A DNA stretch of 64,000 bases, from NCBI RefSeq assembly GCF_032884065.1, contig NC_088883.1, forward strand, positions 28,099,355-28,163,354, read 5' to 3'. The translations under genes were made by a program, and so were the position numbers. This DNA comes from Artemia franciscana (taxonomy: Eukaryota > Arthropoda > Branchiopoda > Anostraca > Artemiidae). How positions within the stretch are numbered: the stretch's first letter is position 1; every line of letters starts with the position of its first letter. Positions 34,312 to 44,155 of the stretch are shown here, piece after piece. A model generated the notes under the pieces. The model saw only the letters and a list, made by a program, of their open reading frames with translations, made no database searches and was not told the origin of the DNA.

Positions 34312-37136
34312 GATTAAATAAAAAAAAACTAGTTTTTTGTACTGAAAGTAAGGAGCGACATTAAAACTTAAAACGAACAGAAATTACTCCGTATATGAAA
34401 TGGGTTGTCCCCTCCGCGGTCCCTCGCTCTTTACGCTAAAGTTTGACTCTTTGCCACAATTCTACTTTTTAAAACAATTAAAAACTTTAGCGTAAAGAGC
34501 GAGGGACTGCGGAGGGGACAACCCATTTCATATACGGAGTAATTTCTGTTCGTTTTAAGTTTTAATGTCGCTCCTTACTTTCAGTACAAAAAACTAGTTT
34601 TTTTTTATTTAATTTCTGAACGTTTTTGAATTAATGCATGTTTGATTTTGGCTCTCCGCACATAAATTATTGAAATGAAATTAGTATATTAATTTTTTTT
34701 TTGGCTAAATGGCTTTCTCTTAGTTTTGATCAGACGATTTTGAGAAATAAGGGGTGGGGAAGGAGGCCTAGCTGCCCTCCAATTTTTCGGTTACTTAAAA
34801 AGGCTACTAGAACTTTTAATATTCAACGAACGTTTTTATTAGTAAAAAATATACGTACCTTAAGAATTAACTTACGTAACAAACTTTTATATTCTTATAT
34901 TTTTATTATGTGTACGAGGGGGTTTGTACCCTCGTTAATACCTCGCTCTTTACACTAAATCGTAAGTTTTGTCCCAATTCTTTAAGAATGACCCCTGAAT
35001 CAAAAAGGCCGTAGAATAGATAGTTGAAATCACTAAAAATATTTTAGCATAAAGAGCGAGGTATTTATCTCCTAAATAACTCGCTCTTTACGCTAAAGTA
35101 TTTTTAGAACCCCTCATATGCGTAATAATCTCTGTTCGATTTAAATTTCAATGCTATTCCTTACTTTCATTTGAAAAAACGTTTTCATGTTTCTCCCTCT
35201 CCCATGCTCAGCCCTCTCCCATCAACCCCACCCCCCAAACCAAAAAATTCCCATGAAAACGTCTGTACACTTCCCAATAACCATTACTATATGTAAACAC
35301 TGGTCAAAGTTTGTAACTTGCAGCCCCTCCCTCAGGGATCATGGAGGAGTAAGTCATTTCCAAACGACATAGTTATTATGGTTTTCGACTATGTTGAACA
35401 AAATGGCTATCTTAAAACTTTAATCTGTTGACTTTTGGAAAAAATGAGCATGGGAGGGGGCCTATTTGCCCTCCAATTTTTTTGGTCACTTAAAAAGGGC
35501 ACTAGAACTTTTCATTTCCGTTAGAATGAGCCCTCTCGCGACATTCAAGGACCACTTGGTCGATAAGGTGACCCCTGGAAAAAAAAAAACAAAAAAAAAA
35601 ACAAACAAACAAATAAACACGCACCCGTGATTTGTCTTCTGGCAAAAAATACAAAATTCCACATTTTTTAGATAGGAGCTTGAAATTTTTGCTATAGAGT
35701 CCTCTGATATACCAAATGCGATAGTGTGATTTTCGTTAAGATTCTATGACTTTTAGGGGATGTTTCCCCCTTTTTCCAAAATAGGGCAAATTTTCTCAGG
35801 CTTGTAGATAGGAGCTTGAAACTTCTATAGTAGGGTTAAGTTATATATTTAGAATCAGCGTAAAAATTCAATTCTTTTGATGTATCTTTTAGCATCAAAA
35901 TTCCGTTTTTTGGAGTTCCGTTTACTATTGAGCCGGGTCGCCCCTTACTACAGTTCCTTACCACGAACTGTTTGAAAAGAAAATAATTCGGTATTTCGGG
36001 GCTTCTGACATTATTACTCCTTTGCGGAAGTTAGGCTCAAAATTGAAAAAGGATTATATTTTTTCTCTGGGCCCCTTCCACCTCTTAGTTCGTTTATTTT
36101 CCCGTTAGTTTTCACCTGTTTTCGCTTTATAGTTGTGTTATCTCTTAGCAGTTCTTTCGTTAGTTGAGTTATGGTTGTGGTATATATGTTTTATCGCTCG
36201 TATAGTTGTGTTATTTTCGAATTATACTCCATAATAGAGAGGCTCCGAACACCCAGCATTGTATATTAAACTCTTAATTTGACGTTTTTTTCTAACGTGA
36301 CCAGATTCGTCCTGCGCCCTTTTCATTGAATTTTTCCCTCCATGGCATATTTCTCCAAGGAAATATCCTCCCACATAGCCCCCTCCCTCAACCCTACCCC
36401 CAAAACCAAAAAAATCCCCCCTGAAAACGTCTGTACACTTCCCAATAACCATTATTATATGTAAACACTGGTTGAAGTTTGTAACTTGCAACCCCTCCCC
36501 CAGGGACTGTGGGGGAGTAAGTCATCCCCAAAAACATAGTTATTATGATTTTCGACTATGCCAAACAAAATGGCTATCTCAAAATTTTGATCCGTTGACT
36601 TTGGGAAAAAAATGAGCGTGGGAGGGGGCCTAGATGCCCTCCAATTTTTTTGGTCACTTAAAAAGGGCACTAGAACTTTTCATTTCCGTTAGAATGAGCC
36701 CTCTTGCGACATTCTAGGACCACTTGGTCGATACGATGACCCCTGGGGAAAAAAAAAAAAAAAAAAACAAACAAATAAACACGCACCCGTGATTTGTCTT
36801 CTGGCAAAAAATGCAAAATTCCACATTTTTGTAGATAGGAGCTTGAAACTTCTATAGTAGGGTTCTCTGATACGCTGAATCTGATGGTGTCATTTTCGTT
36901 AAGATCCTACGACTTTTAGAGGGTGTTTCCCCCTATTTTCCTAAATAAGGCAAATTTTCTCAGGCTCGTAACTTTTGATGGCTAAGACTAAACTTGATGA
37001 AACTTATATATTTAAAATCAGCATTAAAATGCGATTCTTTTGATGTAGCTATTGATATCAAAATTCAATTTTTTAGAGTTTTGGTTACTATTAAGCCGGA
37101 TCGCTCCTTACTACAGTTCGTTACCACGAACTGTTT
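34312..37136 (-). repeat. Composite R1 block, inverted copy (copies g and h with spacer)
   Basis: Reverse complement of the 19857-22782 block: copy g (34312-35974) starts with the giant hairpin (arms about 34328-34440 and 34484-34597) and ends in the terminal hairpin; the same ~315-bp spacer follows (35975-36290, with GGCTTCTGACATTATTACTC and GTTGTGTTATCTCTTAGCAG); then copy h (36291-37136) runs to its own terminal hairpin. Matching spacers show the two blocks derive from one composite unit. Flanks outside the blocks differ, so this is two insertions, or a duplication followed by other changes. Confidence 0.9.
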
Positions 37137-38003
37137 GAAAGAAACAGTAAAACGAAGAGTTTTTCAAAACTTATGTGGAGAGAAACAATTTTGTTCATGA
37201 AAATAAAAAAAAGACTTTTCCAAAATTGTCGCTGGTGTCCCAGTAAGTATATTAGCTCAGCTAATGTAAAAAGAAATAGTTTCTTTATTCTTTGGGAAAA
37301 AACTATTGTTTTGAATGGACAAGGAAAAACTTATAAGAACCAAAAATAAATATTCCAATTACGCCACCGATAACCAATTTTTACTGATTGGGGGATAAGC
37401 CAAAGGTAGCCAATGGGAAAAATAAAAAGAGGGAACAAAGATTTTTTTTCATAATGATACTAAAATATGTTTCCAAAATTTCAACTTCGACAGTGATTTT
37501 TGCTGGAAAAAAACATCAATCTTAAGATATTTGGCAGCATCTAGGGGGTAATTTCCCCCTCTTCCAATAGGTGCCTGTTTGTAGAACATGCTAAAGAAAA
37601 AATTAGCAGTTCGTTACGTTGATAATGAGCGTTAAAGCAGCAAAATTATATTTTTAATTAATTTTTAGTTGATAGTTTCTTCACGAATCTAGTGATTTAG
37701 CTGCTAACTTTTCAGCTGCTGACTTTTATTTTTTCATCGATGAACAACCCTGGTTTTAGTTTTTTGCCATTTTTGACTAGTAGCCTAATTACAGAAATAT
37801 GTTTGAGGAAAGATTCAAGCATTGTGGTTTGTAGTTTGGTATAAGCTAGGCGTGAAAAAAATAGGGTACACTCGAAGTTCACAACATACTTTAGGTAGGA
37901 TGAAAGTGAATACATCATGATTTCTAGGGCAAATTCTATTTTGAGCCCTCTATGGTGCCCCAAATGGTAAAATAGTCCATAGTTGCGAAATATTTAATAT
38001 GCT
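37137..38003. other. Unassigned sequence
   Basis: No gene, RNA or repeat recognised. An 83-codon minus frame at 37712-37963 has no family resemblance. Confidence 0.4.
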
Positions 38004-38640
38004 GGGTAAAATTCTAGTTAGTTGACTTCTTGCTATCTCGGAAAGGGTTTAGGTTAAAAAATGAAACTTTCAGGGATGGGTCTACAGGCTAAAGTATGTC
38101 CCAGGAAGGTATTTTAAACTACCCATCTCCACTCCTCCCTCTAGAGGGCCCTGAAATTGTGCCTACATGACAGGTCTATACCTATTGAAATTTTGACAAA
38201 ATAACATTTTACCTTAATTTTCAGTTGCCAGTTGCTTTTTCTCTGCCTCTAGTTCTGAAAATACAATTCCTGTTAGGCTATTTGAGTAGAATTTTGAGGC
38301 ATATCAATGTTTTTTTTTTCAAAATTTAGGAGATGTATTGGCATAGGCTATCTTTAAAACCTTATAAAATGGAATTGAGCAAAGTTATGAAGCTGAAAAC
38401 AATTTTGTTGTACTTCAATTAAGCAGAAGATCTATTTTGCAAGGTTTCACTTTTATAACACACATATTTTTAAAGGACATCAAAGGTCAGGGCCCTCTAG
38501 AGGGAGAAGGAGGGGGGTTAGTTGCTTCAAAATACCTTTCCAGGACATACTTTAGTCTGTAGATAGATCCCTGAAAGTTTCATTTTCCTAACATAAACCC
38601 TTTCTGAGATAGCAAGAAGTCAATTGACTAGAATTTTACC
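38004..38640 (+). repeat. D fold-back element, copy 1
   Basis: Begins GGTAAAATTCTAGTTAGTTG and ends in its inverse, CAATTGACTAGAATTTTACC. The terminal inverted repeats extend for about 150 bp through GAAAGGGTTTAGGTTA, GGGATGGGTCTACAGGCTAAAG and CCTCTAGAGGGCCCTGA. The interior (~330 bp) has no coding potential. This is the layout of a fold-back or long-TIR MITE. A four-base AAAA separates it from copy 2, giving the palindrome GAATTTTACCAAAAGGTAAAATTC at the junction. Confidence 0.85.
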
Positions 38641-38644
38641 AAAA

Positions 38645-39264
38645 GGTAAAATTCTAGTTAATTGCTATCTCAGAAAGGGTTTAGGTTAGAAAAATGAAAC
38701 TTTCAGGGATGGGTCTACAGGCTAAAGTATGTCCTGGGAAGGTGTTTTGAAGCAACTACCTCCACTCCTTCTCCCTCTAGATGGCCATGACCTTTGATGA
38801 CCTTTAAAAATATGTGGGCTATAAAAGTGAAACCTTGCAAAATAGATCTTCTGCTTAATGGAAGTACAACAAAATTGTTTTCAGCTTCATAACTTTGCTC
38901 AATCCCATTTTACAAGGTTTTAAAGATATGTAAACAGATTCCCTGAATTTTGAAAAAAAAACATTGATATGGCTCAAAATTCTACTCAAATAACAGGAAT
39001 TACATTTTCAGAACTAAAGGCAGCAAAAAAGTGACTAGTAACTGAAAATTAAGGTAAAATGTTGTTTTCTCAAATTTACAATAGGTATAGACCTGTCATG
39101 TAGGCAAATTTCAGGGCCCTCTAGAGGGAGAAGGAGCAGAGGTGGGTACTTTAAAATACCTTCCCAGGATATACTTTAGCCTGTAGATCCATCCCTGAAA
39201 GTTTTATTTTCCTAGCCTAAATCCTTTCCAAGATAGCAAGAAGTCAATTAACTAGAATTATACC
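38645..39264 (-). repeat. D fold-back element, copy 2 (head-to-head)
   Basis: Same terminal inverted repeats as copy 1 but the interior is inverted: TATAAAAGTGAAACCTTGCA here against its complement in copy 1. Ends CAATTAACTAGAATTATACC, which merges into the interior of copy 3. Confidence 0.85.
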
Positions 39265-39710
39265 TATTGAAATTTTGACAAAACAACATTTTACCTGAAT
39301 TTTCCATTACTAGTTGCTTTTTTGCTGCCTTTAGTTCTGAAAATGCAATTCCTGTTATTTGAACAGAATTTTGAGCCTTATGAATGTTTTTTTTTTTAAT
39401 TTGGGAAAAGTATTTTCATATCTTTAAAACATTATAAATTTGGATTGAGCAAAGTTGTGAATCTGAAAACTATTTTGTTGTACTTCATTCAAGCAGAAGA
39501 TCTATTTTGCAAAGTTTCACTTTTAAAACACACATATTTTTAAAGGTCATCAAAGGTCAGGGCCCTCTAGAGGGAGAAGGAGTGGAGGTAGTTGGTTCAA
39601 AATACCTTCCCAGGACACACTTTAGTCTGTAGATTCATCCCTGAAAGTTTAATTTTTCTAACCTAAACCCTTTCTGAGACAGCAAGAAGTCAATTAACTA
39701 GAATTTTACC
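39261..39710 (+). repeat. D fold-back element, copy 3 (left-truncated)
   Basis: Starts within the interior at TACCTATTGAAATTTTGAC and ends in the complete right terminal repeat. The join to copy 2 uses the shared TACC, as if by recombination at a microhomology. Confidence 0.8.
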
Positions 39711-39805
39711 CAGACCCTCAAAGATGTTACCTTTCTTTCTTTTTGTATATACAGATTATATACCTGTGTAAATCTTGTTAAAACTGGGTAAAATTCTGCT
39801 TTAAT

Positions 39806-39884
39806 TACTTTTAGCTATCTTAGATAAGGGGTAGGTTAGAAAAATGAAACTTCCACAGATGGGTCTACAGGCTAAAGTATGGGT
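39806..39884 (+). repeat. D fold-back element, copy 4, left piece of a split element
   Basis: The left terminal repeat (GGTAAAATTCTGCTTTAATT through CTACAGGCTAAAGTATG) stops exactly where other D copies continue with TCCTGGGAAGGTGTTTTG. That continuation is found at 41882. Between them lie a 145-bp dimer and the Penelope-like element. Confidence 0.75.
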
Positions 39885-40234
39885 AAAATTATTACAGTTC
39901 ATTAAATTGGCTTACCCATAAAGTGAATATACCACTTTTTGCCCTTTTTTATGTTCTTTGTTAATATAATAATCATTTCTACTGTAAATTCAAATTTAAG
40001 TACTTTTTAAGCTCTTAAAAATGATGAATTTTCAAAAATTATGACAGTTCATATAACTGACTCACCAATAAAGTGAAAATACCACTTGATGCCTTTTTTT
40101 ATGTTTTTCAAAAATACAATAATTGCTTCTACTTGAAATTTAAGCACTTTTTGAGGTCTTAAAAATGACAAATTTTTAATTGAAGTATGAGTTATCACTC
40201 ATTTCCCACAAAATAGCCTAATACTACATTTTGC
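39885..40234. repeat. Tandem dimer of ~145-bp units
   Basis: Two diverged units (about 39889-40030 and 40031-40176) each carry ACAGTTCAT, ATAAAGTGAA.ATACCACTT, a TTTTTTATGTT run and CTTAAAAATGA. They sit between the D left piece and the Penelope end; whether they belong to the Penelope insertion is not clear. Confidence 0.65.
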
Positions 40235-41020
40235 AGTTCAAAATAGGGATGATACCTTTTTATTGACAGTGAATAGATATAAAATTATTTAACTGGATAT
40301 TTCCAGCACATATACAGTGTTCATCATCAGCAGTTAAACTAAAAGACATGAATAAAAATAAACAAAATTTATACCTAATAAACTAATTACATATAGTTTA
40401 TTGCTCTTATTTTTTTCAATGCAACAGCAGAGGCAAATCTCTTTGACCTTTTTGGTTCCAGTTCATTAGAATTATCTGACATATTATGTGGACAGAGGTC
40501 ATAGCTCTTAGGTGAGGTGATATTTACTTTATTTGACCTCAGTAAGTTATCATAAATTAAGTTCAATCCAAATTCACCTGTATCTCTGTTTGTGGAATTA
40601 TTCTTGTATAGAATTTTTTAATTTCAATTGTTTCCCTGAAAATCTGCTTTAAACCTTGGTCCCTAGAAATCAAAGAAATATTTTCAAAGAAAAAAAATGA
40701 TTTGGAAAATTAAAGATATGTTCCAAGAGGGACAACGTGAAATCTTCAAGTTTGGTATTTTGTTTTAAAGATGATGAAATAGAATTATGATGTTGTAGCA
40801 ATCTCGTTTTTAAATTCTGGTTAGTACATCCCACATAAGAGCTTCCACAAGTACATGGGATTTTATAAACCTCTCTTTGTTACTCTATGGAAGTCCTATC
40901 CTTTCCAGAATTTAAAAAACTAGCCAAAGTATTACTACCTCTTAAACCTTCCTTTAAGCCATTATCTTGTAAAATTCTTTTAAGAATTTTACTTACATTA
41001 AGTAAATTTCTTACATTAAA
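40235..41020 (-). pseudogene. Penelope-like element, 3' half with GIY-YIG endonuclease (inverted)
   Basis: Minus-strand reading: KILKRILQDNGLKEGLRGSN, a one-stop gap, then VYKIPCTCGSSYVGCTNQNL (about 40800-40875), which is the core of a GIY-YIG nuclease with its Cys pair, and KTRLLQHHNSISSS. The GIY-YIG enzyme nicks DNA for this class of telomerase-like retroelements. Downstream is the non-coding end with AATAAA (minus), finishing at about 40235. Some stops interrupt the frame. The RT half lies head-to-head on the other strand from 41040, so the element is internally inverted. Confidence 0.85.
40288..40338 (-). ncRNA. Hammerhead-ribozyme-like motif in Penelope-like element end
   Basis: On the minus strand, stem I strand TTTAACTG (40338-40331) is directly followed by CTGATGA (40330-40324). 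GAAA lies at 40303-40300, then TATC, and the complementary stem I strand CAGTTAAA (40295-40288) follows immediately. That is the type I hammerhead order with a minimal stem III, and cleavage would fall after the C at 40296. Stem II here (GAACAC with GTGCTG) is imperfect. The second copy at 54131-54232 has perfect GAACAC/GTGTTC, supporting the fold. One extra base sits between CTGATGA and stem II. Minimal hammerheads are known in metazoan Penelope-like elements. This copy is probably inactive. Confidence 0.6.
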
Positions 41021-41039
41021 AATTCGTCAGAACTTGTAA

Positions 41040-41881
41040 AAAAAAACTAAAAGAAGTTGAGATTTCTTCAAATTCTATAATTTCAAGTTTTGACATAGTG
41101 TCAATGTATGCAAGTATTGATGTAAAAGCTGCAGAAATTCTTCTTGAGAGAAAGATACTAAGAAATTTGGACTTACTTAGTGGTGAAACAGTTTTGAAAG
41201 TTGGTGTAATTATGAATTTAGTTAGGTTGTACAACATGTTCTCTTATTTTTTTTTTCAATTCAGAGGGGTTTTTTTTCGAACAAGTAAATGGTTTACCCA
41301 TGCGGGCCCCTTTAAGTCCTTTATTAGCGAATTGTTTTGTAGAAAATATTGAAACAATAGCATTAGATTCATACTTATTAAAGCATAAATTTCGGGGGAG
41401 ATATATGGATGACATAATTTCAGTATGGAATTATGGGATGGAGGAATTAAAAAGTTTTTCTAGAACATCTTAATTTTTGGGGAGGGGATTTTAAATTTAC
41501 AATAGAATTAGAAGAGGATAATAAACTTCCTTTTCTGGATGTCCTTCTTTTAAAAAATGAAAATAGTCTGGATTTTAAGATTTACAGATATTTGTTGTTT
41601 ATCATATCCTTAACTGACCGCATTTTTAGAATTTGTTCTCCAAAATTTATTGAGGAGGAATTATTGTTGTTTAAAGAGATTTTAGTAAGTAACCATTATC
41701 CAGGGTGGTTAATTGACCAGACTTTTTCGAAAAGAAGGAAAAAAAATTCTAGAATTTTCTGACAATATTCGGGAAACAACAGAAAAGAAAGATATTTTTT
41801 TTCTCTACCATATGTTCCAGGGTTGAGTGAAAAACTTAAAAGGATTTTTACAAAATAATGGCTTATCCTCATAAAAATAAT
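41040..41881 (+). pseudogene. Penelope-like element, reverse transcriptase half
   Basis: Plus-strand reading: ASIDVKAAEILLERKIL, then after a frameshift FEQVNGLPMRAPLSPLLANC (family motif with MG changed to MR), RYMDDIISVW (catalytic DD at 41408-41413), FLEHLNFWGGDFKFTIELEE, NKLPFLDVLLLKNENSLDFK, PKFIEEELLLFKEIL and LSEKLKRIF near the end. These are the signature motifs of Penelope-like RT, which is related to telomerase. The end (LSEKLKRIF, about 41826) corresponds to the start of the minus-strand half (KILKRILQ), so both halves were broken at the same point of the protein. Confidence 0.88.
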
Positions 41882-42371
41882 GGTATATCCTCAGAAGGTG
41901 TTTTGGAGTTCCTACCTCTACTCCTTTTTCCTCTAGAAGGTCCTGACTTTTGATGACAAAAATCTGTGTTATAAAAGTGAAACCTTGCTAAATAGATCTT
42001 CTGCTTAAATGAAGTACTTGAAGATTGTTTTTAGCATCACAACAGGTGAATCCATATTTGTATGATTTAAAAGACATGCAAATACATTTCTTTAATTTTG
42101 AAGAAAAAAAAACATTGGTATAGCTGAACTTCTACTCAAATAACAGGAATTGTATTTTCAGATCTAAAGCCAGAGAAAAAGAAACTGATGACTGAAAATT
42201 AAGATACAATGTTTTGTAAAAATTGCAATATTTCTGTCATGTAGACAAATTTCAAGACCCTCTAGAGAGAGAAGGAGTAGAGGTAGGTACTTCAAAATAC
42301 CTTCCCAAGACATACTTTAGTATTTAGACCCATCCCTGAAAGTTTCATTTTCCTAACCTTACCCCTTTCCT
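41882..42371 (+). repeat. D fold-back element, copy 4, middle piece
   Basis: Continues the D element split at 39884, in the orientation of copy 2: CTCTAGAAGGTCCTGA, TATAAAAGTGAAACCTTGCT, AATAACAGGAATTGTATTTT, and then the right terminal repeat, which is cut at CCTTACCCCTTTCCTAGG by R1 copy i. The last ~30 bp of the D element reappear at 44125-44155. Confidence 0.8.
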
Positions 42372-44124
42372 AGGTTAAACAAAAAAAAACAAGTTTTTTT
42401 AAAATGAAAGTAAGGAGCAACAACATTAAAACTTAAAACAAACAGGAATTACTCCATATATGAAAGGGGCTTTTCCTCCTCAATGCCCTGCAATAAAAAT
42501 TGCAATATTTCTGTGTAGACAAATTTCAAGACCCTCTAGAGAGAGAAGGAGTAGAGGTAGGTACTTCAAAATACCTTCCCAAGACATGATTTAGTATTTA
42601 GACCCATCCCTGAAAGTTTCATTTTCCTAACCTTACCCCTTTCCTAGGTTAAACAAAAAAAAACAAGTTTTTTTAAATGAAAGTAAGGAGCAACAACATT
42701 AAAACTTAAAACATTTTTTTTTTAATTTCTGGACGTTTTTGAATTAATGTATGTTTTGATCTTGGCTCTATTCACATAAATAATTAAATCAAAATTTGCA
42801 TATTGATTTTTTTTGGCTAAATGGCTTTTTCATAGTTTTAATTGGAAGATTTTGAGAAAAAAGGAGCAAGAGAGGAGGCCTAGTTGCCCTCCAAGTTTTT
42901 GATTACTTAAAAAGGCATTAACTTTAAATTTTTTACGAACCTTTTCATAAGTAAAAAATATACGTAACTTACAAATTAGCTTACATAGTAAACTTCTGCA
43001 TTTGTATGTTTTTATTGCGTATATGAGGGGGCTCGCCCCTCGTTGATACCTTGCTCTTTACACTAAAGCTTAAATTTTGTCGCAATTCCTTAAGAATGAT
43101 CCCTGAATCACAAACTCCATAGAATAAGTAGTTGTAATTACTAAAAATACTTTAGCATAAAGAACTAGGTAATACGAGGAGGTAAACCCCTCATGTGCGT
43201 TATAATGTCTGTTCGTTTTCAATTTTAATGTTGATTGTCACTTTCAGTAGAAAAAACTTTTCATATTTATTTTTTCATTGTTTTTTTAAATAATGCTAGA
43301 AAATCCTGCGCCCCTTCCATTTAAAGTCTCTTCCCCCATGAAAAGTTCCTCCATGGAAAGATCCTCCCGCGTAAGCCCTCCCCTCAACTCTCCCCCCCCC
43401 CAACCAAAAAAATCCCCCTGAAAACGTCTCTACACTTCCCAGTAACCATTACTATATGTAAACACAGGTCAAAGTTTGTAACTTGCAGCCCCTCCCAAGG
43501 GGACTGCAGGGGAGTAAGTTGTCCCAAAAGACATAGTTATTAGGTTTTTCGACTATGGTGAATAAAATGGCTATCTCAGAATTTTAGATCTGTTGACTTT
43601 GGGGAAAAAATGAGCATGGGAGGGGGCCAGATGCCCTACAATTTTTTTTGTCAATTAAAAAGGACACTATAACTTTTAATTTCCGTTAGAATGAGTCCTT
43701 TCGCGACATTCAAGGACCACTGAGTCAATACGATCACCCCTGGGGAAAAAAAAAAAACAAATAAACATGCATCTATAATTTGTCTTCTGGCAAAAAATGC
43801 GAAAATTCCACATAATGTAGATAGGGTCTTGAAAATTCTAGAATGAAGTTTTCTGATACACTGAATCTGATGGTGTGATTTTCGTTAAGATCGTATGACT
43901 TTTAGGGGATGTTTCCCCCTATTTTCTAAAATAAGGCGAATTTTCTCAGGCTTGTAACTTTTGATGGGTATAACTGATCTTGATTTAATTTATATATTTA
44001 AAATCAGCATTAAAATGCGATTCTTTTGATGTAACTATTGGTATCAAAATTCCATTTTTCAAAGTTTCGGTTACTATTGATCCAGGTTGCTCCTTACTAC
44101 AGTTTGTTACCACAAACTGTTTAA
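42372..44124 (-). repeat. R1 repeat with internal 274-bp tandem duplication (copy i)
   Basis: R1 in minus orientation inserted in D copy 4. The first ~120 bp reach CTCCTCAATGCCCTGC. Then 42222-42495 (D end plus R1 start) is repeated at 42499-42710, differing by a 3-bp gap and a few bases. The rest runs through CTTTACACTAAAGC, the poly-C/CCAAAC block near 43396, the poly-A at 43745 and the terminal hairpin (CAGTTTGTTACCACAAACTG, changed in both arms so pairing is kept). The giant hairpin is lost. Confidence 0.85.
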
Positions 44125-44155
44125 TAGCCAAAAGTAGCTAAAGTAGAATTTTACC
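44125..44155 (+). repeat. D fold-back element, copy 4, right terminus
   Basis: TAGCCAAAAGTAGCTAAAGT followed by AGAATTTTACC matches the last ~30 bp of other D copies (ATAGCAAGAAGTCAATTAAC, then TAGAATTTTACC). It completes the element interrupted at 42371. Confidence 0.65.

Noticed and set aside
42182..42200. CTGATGA...GAAA in a D element considered as a second hammerhead
   Set aside because: No stem II between the two motifs and no stem I pairing; other D copies do not keep CTGATGA.
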